Source: Olsenella_K sp036454645 (GTDB taxonomy: Bacteria > Actinomycetota > Coriobacteriia > Coriobacteriales > Atopobiaceae). From it: a DNA stretch of 59,887 bases. Shown here piece by piece: positions 47,570-56,627 of the stretch. Within the stretch, counting starts at the first letter, position 1; every line of letters begins with the position of its first letter. The position numbers were made by a program, and so were the translations under genes. Below the pieces are notes generated by a model that had not been told where the DNA came from, ran no database searches, and was given only the letters and a program-made list of their open reading frames with translations. The stretch lies in NCBI GenBank assembly GCA_036454645.1, contig JAZHSQ010000009.1, forward strand, positions 1 to 59,887. The letters are read 5' to 3'.

Positions 47570-48457
47570 ATGCAGACCAAGCCCCTCGAGACCGCCTCCC
47601 TCGCCCTGATCCCCGAGGACCTCGGCCCCGGCGCCCTCGGCTTCGACATCGCCCGCGGCACCGTGGCGAGCCATGGCGCGCCGATGGGCAGGATCTGGGT
47701 CCAGGGTCTCTCCCCCGACGGCGGCTCCGCGCCCGCGACGCTCGACTACGAGACGGGCCCGGAGCTCGAGCGCTCCGGACTCATGCCCGAGGCCATCCGC
47801 GAGGTGGAGCGGCTCGCCTTCGAGGGCCTCGGCCTGCCCGAGCTCCTCATCTCGCCGCGCCGGCTCGGGCGCGAGGCGCTCACGCGCGCGCAGTGGGAGG
47901 TCGCCGAGGCGGCCGACCCCGACCGCTCCTCCTACATCGCGAGCCAGCAGGCCGAGGCGCTCCGCATCATCGAGCACCAGCCGCGCGTCGCCTACGTGCG
48001 CTCCGGCGGCCAGACCGGCGCCGACCGCGGCGCCCTCGACGCCGCGCGCTCGCGCCGCGTCCCCTTCTGCGGCTGGTGCCCCCCGGGCGGCCTCGCGGAG
48101 GACCGCCCCACGGCGCCCGGCCTCCTCGCGGACTACCCCGAGCTCAGGGAGGGCGCGTCGGAGGGCTACGTCGAGCGGACCGCCTGGAACGTGCGCGACT
48201 CCCACGCCACCCTCGTCGTCGCGCCCGCGGGCCTGCAGCCCAAGAGCGGGACGGAGATGACCGTGCGCTTCGCGGAGAGCCTCCGCCGGCCGTGCCTCGT
48301 GATCTCGGGCCCCGAGGAGCTCGGCCGCGCGCGGGCGTGGCTCGAGGGCCTGCCCGGCGCCATCACGCTCAACGTGGCGGGGCCCCGCGAGAGCAAGACC
48401 CCCGGCACCTACGAGGCGACCTTCTCGGTCGTCAGCGCGCTCCTCGACGAGGCCTAG
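47570..48457 (+). CDS. Two-domain protein: GNAT-like N-term, SLOG/Moco-carrier-like C-term
   Basis: A 295-residue protein. Residues 140-290 match the 'putative molybdenum carrier' branch of the SLOG superfamily: SGGQTGADRGALDAA (145-159), FCGWCPPGGLAEDRP (166-180), YVERTAWNVRDSHATLVV and SGTEMTVRFAE. SLOG domains bind nucleotide-type ligands. Residues 1-125 have the helix-strand order of a GNAT acetyltransferase (ATLDYETGPELERSGLMPEAIREVERLAFEGLGL) but lack an obvious acetyl-CoA RxxGxG loop, so the resemblance is weak. The function is unknown. ATG at 47570 with a GAAAGG site; convergent with galK. Confidence 0.65.
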   Translation: MQTKPLETASLALIPEDLGPGALGFDIARGTVASHGAPMGRIWVQGLSPDGGSAPATLDYETGPELERSGLMPEAIREVERLAFEGLGLPELLISPRRLGREALTRAQWEVAEAADPDRSSYIASQQAEALRIIEHQPRVAYVRSGGQTGADRGALDAARSRRVPFCGWCPPGGLAEDRPTAPGLLADYPELREGASEGYVERTAWNVRDSHATLVVAPAGLQPKSGTEMTVRFAESLRRPCLVISGPEELGRARAWLEGLPGAITLNVAGPRESKTPGTYEATFSVVSALLDEA

Positions 48458-48527
48458 CCCAGGGCCGCCCTGCCGCGTGCGGCCGTGCGCCCGCACGCCG
48501 CCCGGCCCGCGCGCGGGCCCGCCCGCC

Positions 48528-49733
48528 TCACGCCCAGGCGAAGCGCGCGCCCTCGGGGTCGATCGCCAGCACCTCGGCGACCTCGCCGCCGAGCGCCTCG
48601 TCCATGGCGCGGCAGAACTCGTCCGCCTCGTCCGTGCGGACGAACGCCTGGATCGTGCCGCCGAAGCCGCCGCCGTGGATGCGCGCGGCGCCGCGCCCGC
48701 CGAGGAGCTCCTCGGCCACCGCGAGGGCCACCATCGCGGGCTGCTCCGCGGAGCCGCCGATCGACACGTTCTGCAGGTACATGGCGCTCGACGCGCCGGA
48801 CAGGGTGGTCGCCTCGAGGAAGGCGGCCATGTCGTGCGCCTCGAGGGCGCGGAAGCGTGCCTCCACGATGCGCTCCTCCCTGAAGTAGTGCAGGGCGCGC
48901 AGCGTCGCCCGGTCGCCCAGGGAGGCGCGGACCTCCCCCAGGCGGTGCAGGAGGTCGGACTCGGAGACCTCGGAGAGGACCTCCCTGCCGAACGCCCTCG
49001 CCACCGCCTGCATCTCCTGCGGCACGGCCGCGTAGTCCGCGGTGTTGGCCGAGTGGTCCGCCCCCACCGAGACGAGGCAGAGCGCGAAGCCGTCGTCGGC
49101 GAAGTCGTAGTCGAGGCGGGTCACGTCCGGGCACCCCGCACAGGAGAAGTCCATGCGCGCGATGCCGCCGAGCGCCACCGCCATCTGGTCCATGAGGCCG
49201 CAGGGCTTCCCGAAGTAGTCGCGCTCCGCCGCCTGGGCGAGGCCTGCGAGCCGGGCGGCGTCGAGGGAGCCCTCGGCCCAGAGGCCGTTCATCGCCTGCG
49301 CGAGCGCGAGCTCGAAGGCCGCCGAGCTCGAGAGCCCGGAGCCCACGGCGACGCCGCTCGTGAGGTAGGCGTCGAAGCCGCACGCGGGGCGGACCCCAGC
49401 CCGTGCCATCCCCGCGGCGAGGCCGCGGACGAGCGCGGCGGACGAGTCCCTCTCGCCCACGCGCGCGTCGAGCTCGGAGAGGTCGACCTCGATGGGGTCG
49501 AACCCCTCGCTCGCCACGCGCGGGAGGCCGTCCGCACGCGGCGCGAAGACGCCCTGGACGTAGCGCCTGACCGCGCCCGCGACGACGGTGCCGCCCTCGT
49601 GGTCGGTGTGGTTGCCGGCGATCTCCGTCCTTCCCGGCGCCGTGACGAGCAGCACCCTGCCCGTCGGCTCCCCGAACCGCCCGCGGAACTGCTCGAGCGG
49701 CCAGACGCCGCCGTCCGTCGCGACCTCGCCCAT
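48528..49733 (-). CDS. galK: Galactokinase family protein
   Basis: A 401-residue GHMP kinase. The galactokinase signature reads APGRTEIAGNHTDHEGG (classic GRxNLIGEHTDYN), the ATP-binding motif 2 is GSGLSSSAAFE, and motif 3 is GGGFGGTIQAFV. It phosphorylates galactose for the Leloir pathway in the standard case; the altered signature is common in Gram-positive anaerobes. No galE/galT or transporter lies next to it. ATG at 49733; upstream TAGAGT at 49821-49816 may be a -10. It is convergent with the SLOG-domain gene. Confidence 0.88.
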   Translation of the reverse strand: MGEVATDGGVWPLEQFRGRFGEPTGRVLLVTAPGRTEIAGNHTDHEGGTVVAGAVRRYVQGVFAPRADGLPRVASEGFDPIEVDLSELDARVGERDSSAALVRGLAAGMARAGVRPACGFDAYLTSGVAVGSGLSSSAAFELALAQAMNGLWAEGSLDAARLAGLAQAAERDYFGKPCGLMDQMAVALGGIARMDFSCAGCPDVTRLDYDFADDGFALCLVSVGADHSANTADYAAVPQEMQAVARAFGREVLSEVSESDLLHRLGEVRASLGDRATLRALHYFREERIVEARFRALEAHDMAAFLEATTLSGASSAMYLQNVSIGGSAEQPAMVALAVAEELLGGRGAARIHGGGFGGTIQAFVRTDEADEFCRAMDEALGGEVAEVLAIDPEGARFAWA

Positions 49734-49869
49734 GCTGCGCCCCCGATCCGCCCGGGACCTCCCGGGCCTGTCGTCACGTGACCCCCCGGCGGGCCGCTCG
49801 AGGCCGGCCAGGCCGTGCCCACTCTAGCCCACGGGACGCACGCCGAGCCCCGGGCGCGGCGTGCGGCCG

Positions 49870-50787
49870 CTAGGCGTCGCGATCCGCCCCACCTGCGGGC
49901 GGGACCTGGCGCGCCGCGAGGAGCTGGTCGAAAACGCTGGCGGCGGACTCGAAGCCGCCCGGCAGCACCACCGTGCTCGCGCCCTTCTGCGCGTAGGCGT
50001 TCATCATGTCGACCCACTGCGTGTACTCGAAGAGCCGGTTGGCCTCCGCCGAGGTCATCTCCGCGCCCTTTATGGTGTCGATGGAGGCCTTGATGCCCTC
50101 CGCGATCGCGACGCGCTGGTCTGCGATGCCCTTGCCCTCGGCGGCCATAGCCTCGGCGCGCGCCTTGGCGGCGATGACCGTCTTGGCGCGGGCCGCGTTG
50201 GCGTCGTTGGTCGCGCTCTCGAGGTTGTTCTTGGAGGCGATGATGCGGTTCATCGACTCCTGGACCTCCTGCGGAAGGCGGATGGAGGTGATGAGGGTGG
50301 TCACGAGGACGTAGCCGTAGCTCAGCATCTTCTTGGCCACGACCTGGTCGATGGACTGGGCGATCGCGTCCTTCTCGGAGAAGACCTCGTCGAGGGAGCG
50401 GTTGGGAATCTGGGAGCGCAGGGCGTCGGCCAGGTAGTCCTTCATCTGGGCGACCGGGTCCTTCAGGGTATAGAAGCTCTTCCACACGCCGCTGCCCTCG
50501 CCCTGCCCGAGGTCGGAGGAGTCCACGTGGTACTGGATCGAGACGTCGAGCTCGATGGTCACGTTGTCGGAGGTCTTGGCGTCGAAGGTCATGTGCTCGT
50601 CCTCGGTCATGAGGTCGACGTCGAAGGTGTGGTCGACGAAGGGCACCTTCACATGGAAGCCCGGGCCCGCTACGCCCACGAACCTGCCGAGGCGCTCGAT
50701 GATGGCGACGTGCTGCTGGCGGACGACGTAGGCGGTGGAGAGGACGAGTGCCGCCACGACGACGAGAAGGACGATGAGCACGATCAC
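49870..50787 (-). CDS. SPFH/Band 7 membrane protein (stomatin/QmcA-like)
   Basis: A 305-residue protein with an N-terminal membrane helix (about 1-20) and an SPFH domain: QQHVAIIERLGRF, GPGFHVKVPFVD and a VTIELDVSIQYHVD segment. A coiled helical region rich in Ala/Glu (SATNDANAARAKTVIAAKA in part) follows, then FEYTQWVDMMNAYAQKG. Such proteins organise membrane microdomains and regulate proteases; the partner is unknown. The start is GTG at 50787, with AAGGAGG 5 nt upstream; the longer frame is unsupported. An NfeD partner is not adjacent. Confidence 0.9.
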   Translation of the reverse strand: MIVLIVLLVVVAALVLSTAYVVRQQHVAIIERLGRFVGVAGPGFHVKVPFVDHTFDVDLMTEDEHMTFDAKTSDNVTIELDVSIQYHVDSSDLGQGEGSGVWKSFYTLKDPVAQMKDYLADALRSQIPNRSLDEVFSEKDAIAQSIDQVVAKKMLSYGYVLVTTLITSIRLPQEVQESMNRIIASKNNLESATNDANAARAKTVIAAKARAEAMAAEGKGIADQRVAIAEGIKASIDTIKGAEMTSAEANRLFEYTQWVDMMNAYAQKGASTVVLPGGFESAASVFDQLLAARQVPPAGGADRDA

Positions 50788-50975
50788 GGTTGCCTCCTTG
50801 CTGGGACGCTGCGCGCCTTGGGTCCGACGCCTCGCGCACGGGGTGTCGTTCCAGACATCATGGGCCAAACCGCCACCCGGGCGCAAGCGGCCGCCGCGAA
50901 AGGCCCGCCGTAGACGCGGAGGGGCCACCGCGGCAGCCGGCTACGCGGAGGGGCCGCTCGTCGCGGCTGCCGTCC

Positions 50976-52730
50976 CTAGCGGCGGCGGGCGTCCCTCATG
51001 ATCGAGAACACGACCCACAGGCCCAGGATCAGCGCGATGAGGAAGCCCAGGAAGCCGATCACGGGGATGCCGAAGATGACCGGCCGCACCCTGGCGTAGT
51101 AGATGACCGAGGACCCGATGAAGAGGCCGGCGATCACGATGCCCATGGTCAGCCGGTCGAAGGCGTGCGAGAAGTCCGCGATGGGGTCCGTGCTGCCCGG
51201 GACGTCGAGGTTCATGCGCAGCTGGCCGCGGGTGAGCATGTTCATCGCGAGCGGCGCCTCGGAGGCGGCGCGGAGCGCGCCGTGCAGCGCGGAGCGCCCC
51301 TCGCGCGCGAGGGCCTTGAGCTCGTCGGCCGTGAGGTCGAGGACGTCGAGGTGGGCCTTGAGGTGGCCGGAGATGATCTCGATCATGGAGACGCCCGGCA
51401 GGAACTCGTCGAGCAGACCCTCGAGGGTCACGAGGGAGCGCGCGAGCATGGTCACCGAGCCGGGCAGCTCGATGCCGTTGCGTCGCGCGAGCGAGATGAC
51501 CGCGTTCACGAACGAGGCGATGTCGAGCTCGGAGAGGTCGGCCGTGCCGAAGTTCTCCATGATGAGGTCGAGGTCCTCGAGCAGGTGTGCGTGGTCCACG
51601 CCGTCGCCCGACGAGGGCACCGAGAAGCGCAGGAGGCCGTTCATCAGCCGCGCGGCGTCGCGCTCGCCCACCGCGTAGACGATGTCCCTGAGCGCGGCCC
51701 TGTCGTGCGCCGAGAGCCGGCCCATGATGCCTAGGTCGATGAAGACGATCTTGCCGCCGGACACGATGAGGTTGCCCGGGTGGGGGTCGGCGTGGAAGAA
51801 GCCGTCGTCGAGGATCTGCTTGGCGTAGTTGTCGCAGAGCTTGGTGCCGATCTCCTCCAGGTCGTAGCCGGCGGCGGAGAGGCGCTTGGTCTCCGAGATG
51901 GGGATGCCCTCCACGAACTCCATGACCACGACGTGCTGGGTGCACAGGCCGAGGTAGGGCTTCGGGCAGCCCACGAAGGCGCAGTCGGCGTTGTTGCGGC
52001 GGAACTCGTCCAGGGAGCGGGCCTCCACGAGGAAGTCCGTCTCCTCGCGGAAGGACTGCCACAGCTCCTCCACCACCGACTCGAGGTCGAGGAACTGCTC
52101 GCTGCCCACCACGCGGTCGGCATGCTTGACCAGGGAGCGGATGATGTCGATGTCCTGCGCCATGACCTCCTGCACGCCGGGGCGCTGCAGCTTCACCGCG
52201 ACCGTCTCGCCGGTGACGAGGCGGGCCTTGTGGACCTGCGCGACCGAGGCGGAGCCCAGCGGGACGTCGTCGATCGCGTCGAAGATGTCCTCGATGGGAC
52301 GGTCGTACTCGGCGCGCAGCGTGGCGAGGACGACCTCCCGGTCCATGGGCTCCACGTGGGTGCGCAGCTTCGAGAGCTCGCGGCAGAAGGGCTCCGGGAG
52401 GATCTCGGAGCGCATCGAGAGAATCTGGCCCGCCTTCACGAAGGTGGGGCCGAGCTCCTCGAGCATCTGCCTGAAGCTCACCGGCGTCATGCCGTGGAGG
52501 ATGTCGTACTTGCGGACGATGGAGAGGATCTCGGCGATCCGGCGCATGCGGCTGCGGCCCCCGAGGCCGTATCGAGCCGATTCGTCACGACCGCCGAAGA
52601 GCCCTATCGTGGGGTCCTCCTCGGCGGTCCTGCCGAGCATCGACTCGTACCAGTCGCGGAAGGTCTCGGAAACCTCGTCGGGCGCCTGGCCCCCTCCGGG
52701 GGCCTCCCCCTGGTCTCGTTCCGTCGCCAC
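50976..52730 (-). CDS. UbiB/ABC1/AarF-family atypical kinase
   Basis: A 584-residue protein of the ABC1 (UbiB/COQ8) family. The diagnostic KxGQ motif is FVKAGQILSMR near residue 98, with the AQVHKARL P-loop-like segment, FHADPHPGNL catalytic motif and VFIDLGIMG (DFG-like). Two C-terminal membrane helices (about 525-580) anchor it. In other organisms such proteins support ubiquinone/menaquinone or lipid metabolism. A GTG start at 52730 follows the phasin-like gene by 1 nt, so translation is coupled. Confidence 0.9.
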   Translation of the reverse strand: MATERDQGEAPGGGQAPDEVSETFRDWYESMLGRTAEEDPTIGLFGGRDESARYGLGGRSRMRRIAEILSIVRKYDILHGMTPVSFRQMLEELGPTFVKAGQILSMRSEILPEPFCRELSKLRTHVEPMDREVVLATLRAEYDRPIEDIFDAIDDVPLGSASVAQVHKARLVTGETVAVKLQRPGVQEVMAQDIDIIRSLVKHADRVVGSEQFLDLESVVEELWQSFREETDFLVEARSLDEFRRNNADCAFVGCPKPYLGLCTQHVVVMEFVEGIPISETKRLSAAGYDLEEIGTKLCDNYAKQILDDGFFHADPHPGNLIVSGGKIVFIDLGIMGRLSAHDRAALRDIVYAVGERDAARLMNGLLRFSVPSSGDGVDHAHLLEDLDLIMENFGTADLSELDIASFVNAVISLARRNGIELPGSVTMLARSLVTLEGLLDEFLPGVSMIEIISGHLKAHLDVLDLTADELKALAREGRSALHGALRAASEAPLAMNMLTRGQLRMNLDVPGSTDPIADFSHAFDRLTMGIVIAGLFIGSSVIYYARVRPVIFGIPVIGFLGFLIALILGLWVVFSIMRDARRR

Positions 52731-52731
52731 G

Positions 52732-53109
52732 CTACTGCTTGTCCGCGCCCTCGTCCGTGGCGTCCTCGGCGTCCGTGACGTCCTCGACGTCCGCGTCCAC
52801 CTTGGTCTCCCGCTCGGAGGTGTCGAGGTCGGAGATGATGTCGGAGACCTTCTTGGCGTAGGCGGCGCGCTCCTCGGCGGTCATGGTCTGGAGGTGCGAG
52901 CGCAGAACGGCGCCCTCGCTGTCCTTGAAGGCCTCGGACGCCTTGCGGGAGAGCTCCTCGTTCAGGGCCTTGCCCTGCGCGACGGTGAGCTCGCCCTTCT
53001 TGACGAGGTCGCTCACGAGCTCCTGGGACTTCTCGGCCCCGGTAGCGACGGCCCCGACGCCGGCGAGGAAGGTCTTGCGAACGACGTCCATAGGATCGAA
53101 TCCAGCCAT
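52732..53109 (-). CDS. Phasin-like small protein
   Basis: A 125-residue protein beginning MAGFDPMDVVRKTFLAGVGA, with helices and KKGELTVAQGKALNEEL, resembling the phasin/PhaF-like family, followed by an acidic tail (about 95-125). Phasins coat PHA granules in producers, but similar small helical proteins occur beside ABC1 kinases in bacteria without PHA. The 1-nt gap to the UbiB gene implies shared function, perhaps at the membrane. Ribosome site AAGGGG at 53114-53119. Confidence 0.75.
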   Translation of the reverse strand: MAGFDPMDVVRKTFLAGVGAVATGAEKSQELVSDLVKKGELTVAQGKALNEELSRKASEAFKDSEGAVLRSHLQTMTAEERAAYAKKVSDIISDLDTSERETKVDADVEDVTDAEDATDEGADKQ

Positions 53110-53245
53110 GATGACCCCTTTCCGGCCACGAGGGCCGTCGGCGAGAGAACTTGACCTCTAGTATCTCCATTTGCGAGGAAAACATGCACGCCCGGCGACG
53201 AGCGGCGCCGCGTGCGGCTTCGGGCCGGGGCGCGTGCCGGCGCCC

Positions 53246-53950
53246 CTACGCCCGCAGGGCGCCCTCGCCCATGAGCGCCTCCCCCAGCTCGGCCACGCTC
53301 CCGGCCACCTCGACGGCGCCCGCGCCCGCGAGCTCGTCGAGGTCCCCGGTGCCCGCGTAGGTGACGCCCACGCAGGGCACGCCGGCGCCGGCCGCGCCCT
53401 CGACGTCGAAGCTCCTGTCGCCCACCATGACCGCGTCGTCGGCGCCGAGGGAGAAGTGCTCGAGGACGGCCCGCACGAGCTGGGTCTTGGAGCGCATGGC
53501 GTCGCTCTCCTTGCCGCGCACGAAGTCGAAGAGGCCGCTCGTGCCCTGCCCCTCGATGCAGCGCTCGAGGAGGGGCTGGTTCTTGGAGGAGGCGACCGCC
53601 ACGAGGCGACCCTCGGCGCGCAGGGCGGAGAGCAGCTCCCTCATGCCCGGGAAGGTCGGCCAGGCCTCGGGCCCGAGGTTGCGGTAGATCTGGCGGTAGC
53701 GGCGCGTAACCTCGGCCGCATCTGCCTCGGAGAGCCCGTAGACGAGCGTGTAGGCGTAGGGGAAGGGAGGCCCCACCAGCCGTCCCAGGTCGCCGAGGTC
53801 CTCCTCCGCCATCCCGAAGTCGAGCAGCACCCGACGCGCCGTCTCGACGATCTGGGGCTTGGTGTCCGCCACCGTCCCGTCGAAGTCGAAGATCACGAGC
53901 CTGCGGCCGGGCACGGTCGCGGCAACCCCCTCGTCGATGACACTCAGCAT
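53246..53950 (-). CDS. HAD-family hydrolase (phosphoglycolate phosphatase-like)
   Basis: A 234-residue HAD phosphatase. Motif I is IFDFDGTVAD (Asp22, Asp24), motif II is AVASSKN, the Lys is in RGKESDAMRSK, and motif IV is MVGDRSFDVEGA. This is the Gph/PpaX type with an alpha-helical cap. Substrates in the family vary (phosphoglycolate, pyrophosphate, sugar phosphates). ATG at 53950 follows GGAGG; the frame upstream is unsupported. It is not clearly cotranscribed with the phasin-like gene. Confidence 0.87.
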   Translation of the reverse strand: MLSVIDEGVAATVPGRRLVIFDFDGTVADTKPQIVETARRVLLDFGMAEEDLGDLGRLVGPPFPYAYTLVYGLSEADAAEVTRRYRQIYRNLGPEAWPTFPGMRELLSALRAEGRLVAVASSKNQPLLERCIEGQGTSGLFDFVRGKESDAMRSKTQLVRAVLEHFSLGADDAVMVGDRSFDVEGAAGAGVPCVGVTYAGTGDLDELAGAGAVEVAGSVAELGEALMGEGALRA

Positions 53951-54141
53951 GCAGCCTCCATAGCCTGGCCCGCGGGCGCGCCGCAGGCCCTCGCCCCGAG
54001 CGCGGGCACCCCCGCCGGCATGCCCGCGCACCCATATATTTGTGTGTACACCACTATGTCCGCGCCCCGGCGCGAGCGCGCCAGCGTGCGACCACTCTGA
54101 CACCTTACGGTAACGCTTTAGTTACGCCACGGGTTGCTGTG

Positions 54142-54147
54142 ATATAA
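54142..54147 (+). promoter_or_regulatory. -10 candidate (TATAAA) of the serC operon
   Basis: TATAAA preceded by TGTGA, 34 nt before the serC ATG. A -35 at 17 nt is weak (AGTTAC). The leader carries GAAGGGAAG as ribosome site. Confidence 0.5.
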
Positions 54148-54180
54148 ACGGTAAAACTCACGGCTCGTGAAGGGAAGCCC

Positions 54181-55275
54181 ATGTCACGTGTGTATAACTT
54201 CGCCGCTGGACCTGCGGCGATGCCCCTCGAGGTGCTCGAGGAGGCGCAGGGCGAGCTGCTCGACTACCAAGGGCTCGGCTACTCGGTGCTCGAGATGAGC
54301 CACCGCTCCGCCGCCTTCCAGGAGATCATCGACGACGCCGAGTCGACCCTGAGGCGCCTGCTCAAGATCCCCGACGACTACCACGTGCTCTTCCTCCAGG
54401 GCGGCGCGACGCTGCAGTTCTCCGCAATCCCGCTGAACCTCATGCGCACCCGCCACGCGGGCTACGTCGTCTCGGGCAACTGGTCAAGGAACGCCTGGAA
54501 GGAGGCGGCGCGCTACGGGCGCGCGGACGTCCTCGCCTCGGGCGAGGAGTCGGGCTTCTCCCGCACGCCCGAGCTCGGCGGCCTCCCCGACCAGTCCCTC
54601 GACTACGTCTACGTCTGCCAGAACGAGACCGTCTACGGCACCATGCTGCGCGGCGTCCCCGAGACGGGCTCCGTCCCCGTCGTCTCGGACGTCTCGAGCT
54701 GCTTCCTCAGCATGCCGCTCGACGTCGAGCGCTACGGCCTCATATACGCCGGCGCCCAGAAGAACGGCGGCCCCGCGGGCGTCACGGTCGTGATCGTCCG
54801 CGACGACCTGGTGGGCGACGGCCCGGCGCTCGCCGACGTCACCCCGCAGTACCTGGGCTACCGCCTGCAGTGCGACAAGGGCTCGATGTACAACACGCCC
54901 AACACCTTCGGCATCTACCTGTGCGGCAAGGTCTTCCGCTGGATCGAGCGCACGGGCGGCCTCGAGGCCATGGAACGTCGCAACTGGGCCAAGGTCAACC
55001 TGCTCTACGACTACCTCGACCAGAGCTCCCTCTTCGAGGGGACGGTCGAGCCCGGCTCGCGCTCGATCTCCAACGTGTGCTTCCGCACGGGCGACCCCAA
55101 GCTGGACGAGGCCTTCGTCGAGGGGGCGGCCGAGCGCGGCATCGTGAACGTCAAGGGCCACCGCCTCGTCGGCGGCATGCGCGCGAGCTGCTACAACGCC
55201 GTCAGCGAGGAGGCCGTGCGGGCGCTCGTCGCCTACATGCGCGACTTCGAGTCGGCCTACGCGGGCCGGGCCTAG
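54181..55275 (+). CDS. serC: Phosphoserine aminotransferase
   Basis: A 364-residue PLP enzyme, converting 3-phosphohydroxypyruvate and glutamate to phosphoserine. The N-terminus VYNFAAGPAAMPLEVLEEA, the substrate segment EMSHRSAAFQEI and the PLP-Lys site YAGAQKNGGPAGVT are diagnostic. The C-terminal GHRLVGGMRASCYNA supports SerC rather than another class V enzyme. It is followed by serA 66 nt later on the same strand. Confidence 0.97.
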   Translation: MSRVYNFAAGPAAMPLEVLEEAQGELLDYQGLGYSVLEMSHRSAAFQEIIDDAESTLRRLLKIPDDYHVLFLQGGATLQFSAIPLNLMRTRHAGYVVSGNWSRNAWKEAARYGRADVLASGEESGFSRTPELGGLPDQSLDYVYVCQNETVYGTMLRGVPETGSVPVVSDVSSCFLSMPLDVERYGLIYAGAQKNGGPAGVTVVIVRDDLVGDGPALADVTPQYLGYRLQCDKGSMYNTPNTFGIYLCGKVFRWIERTGGLEAMERRNWAKVNLLYDYLDQSSLFEGTVEPGSRSISNVCFRTGDPKLDEAFVEGAAERGIVNVKGHRLVGGMRASCYNAVSEEAVRALVAYMRDFESAYAGRA

Positions 55276-55341
55276 CGCGAGCCGGGCGCCTTGCCCCAGA
55301 CACTGCCAACGGACGCCGCCCTGCGGCGAGAAGGAGCCACC

Positions 55342-56526
55342 ATGCGATACGTGCGCGTTCTGGACAACATCACCAAGGAGATCACCAAGGACGCCCCGTG
55401 CGACCTCGGCGAGGGCTACGAGTCGACCTTCGACCTCTCCGTCGCCGACGCCATCGTCGTGCGGGCGTCCGACATCCACGACCTCGACTTCCCCGACTCC
55501 CTTCGCGTGGTCGCCCGCTCCGGGTCCGGCGTCAACAACATCCCCTACGAGGAGCTCGCCAAGCGCGGCGTCGTGGTCTTCAACGCGCCCGGCGCCAACT
55601 CCAACGCGGTCAAGGAGCTCGTCCTCGGCATGATGCTCGCCAACTCCCGCAACACCCAGGCGGGCATGGACTGGTGCCGCGAGCACGAGGACGACCCCAA
55701 CGTCGTCAAGGACGCCGAGAGGGCCAAGAAGGCGTTCGTCGGCCGCGAGCTGATCGGGCGCAAGGTGGGCGTCGTCGGCCTCGGCAACATCGGCTCCAAG
55801 GTGGCGAGCTGCCTCGTCGAGCTCGGCGCCAAGGTCTTCGGCTACGACCCCTACCTCTCCGTCGAGCACGCCCTCAAGGTGTCGACCAAGGTCAGGATGG
55901 TCTCGAGCCTGGAGGACCTCTTCCGCGAGAGCGACTACGTCACCGTTCACGTGCCCTCCAAGGAGGACACGATTCACATGGTCAACGAGAAGATGCTCGG
56001 CAAGCTCAACCACGGCGCGATGCTGCTCAACTACGCCCGCGCCGACATCGTCGACGAGGACGCCGTGGCGCACGCCCTCGAGACGGGCCAGCTCTCGCGC
56101 TTCTGCACCGACTTCGCCACCCCCAAGACGCTCAAGATGAGGAACACCCTCGTCACGCCCCACATGGGCGCCTGCACCAACGAGGCGGAGCGCAACTGCG
56201 CACACATGGCGATCACCGAGATGAAGGAGTACCTCGAGCTGGGGATCATCCACAACTCGGTCAACTACCCCGACTGCGACCTCGGCCCGTGCCACTTCGA
56301 CGGCCGCATCGCCTGCCTGCACGACAACAAGCCCAACATGCTGAGCCGCATCACCGGCATCGTGGGCGACGCCAACGCCAACATCCAGCGCCTCGCCAAC
56401 GAGCAGGCCGGCGAGAACGCCTACACGGTGTTGGACTACACGGGCGTGATCGACAACGCCACGCGCGAGAAGCTCATGGCGATCGAGGGCATGCACCGCG
56501 TCCGCAACCTGGTCGGCGGCAGGTAG
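55342..56526 (+). CDS. serA: D-3-phosphoglycerate dehydrogenase
   Basis: A 394-residue dehydrogenase, first step of serine synthesis. It has RSGSGVNNIPYEE, the Rossmann loop GLGNIGSKVAS, the substrate Arg region NYARADIVDED and the catalytic His in TPHMGACTNEAE. A C-terminal ACT domain (about 325-394, NMLSRITGIVGDANANIQ) is likely the serine-feedback site. The ATG at 55342 has AAGGAG 7 nt upstream; the frame before it is unsupported. Part of serC-serA-DUF1015. Confidence 0.97.
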   Translation: MRYVRVLDNITKEITKDAPCDLGEGYESTFDLSVADAIVVRASDIHDLDFPDSLRVVARSGSGVNNIPYEELAKRGVVVFNAPGANSNAVKELVLGMMLANSRNTQAGMDWCREHEDDPNVVKDAERAKKAFVGRELIGRKVGVVGLGNIGSKVASCLVELGAKVFGYDPYLSVEHALKVSTKVRMVSSLEDLFRESDYVTVHVPSKEDTIHMVNEKMLGKLNHGAMLLNYARADIVDEDAVAHALETGQLSRFCTDFATPKTLKMRNTLVTPHMGACTNEAERNCAHMAITEMKEYLELGIIHNSVNYPDCDLGPCHFDGRIACLHDNKPNMLSRITGIVGDANANIQRLANEQAGENAYTVLDYTGVIDNATREKLMAIEGMHRVRNLVGGR

Positions 56527-56583
56527 CGGCCGCGCGGCGGCCGCCGCTTCGCTAGACTCGGGGTGTTGAGCACCGATCGTCCC

Positions 56584-56607
56584 GCGCGCCGGCGTCCGCC
56601 GGCGCGC
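56584..56607 (+). other. Hairpin in the serA-DUF1015 spacer
   Basis: A perfect 10-bp stem (GCGCGCCGGC / GCCGGCGCGC) with loop GTCC, 20 nt before the DUF1015 start. A TAGACT box lies upstream at 56552-56557. It may be an attenuator or a processing site. Confidence 0.55.
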
Positions 56608-56627
56608 CCTCGTCTAGGAGATGTCCC

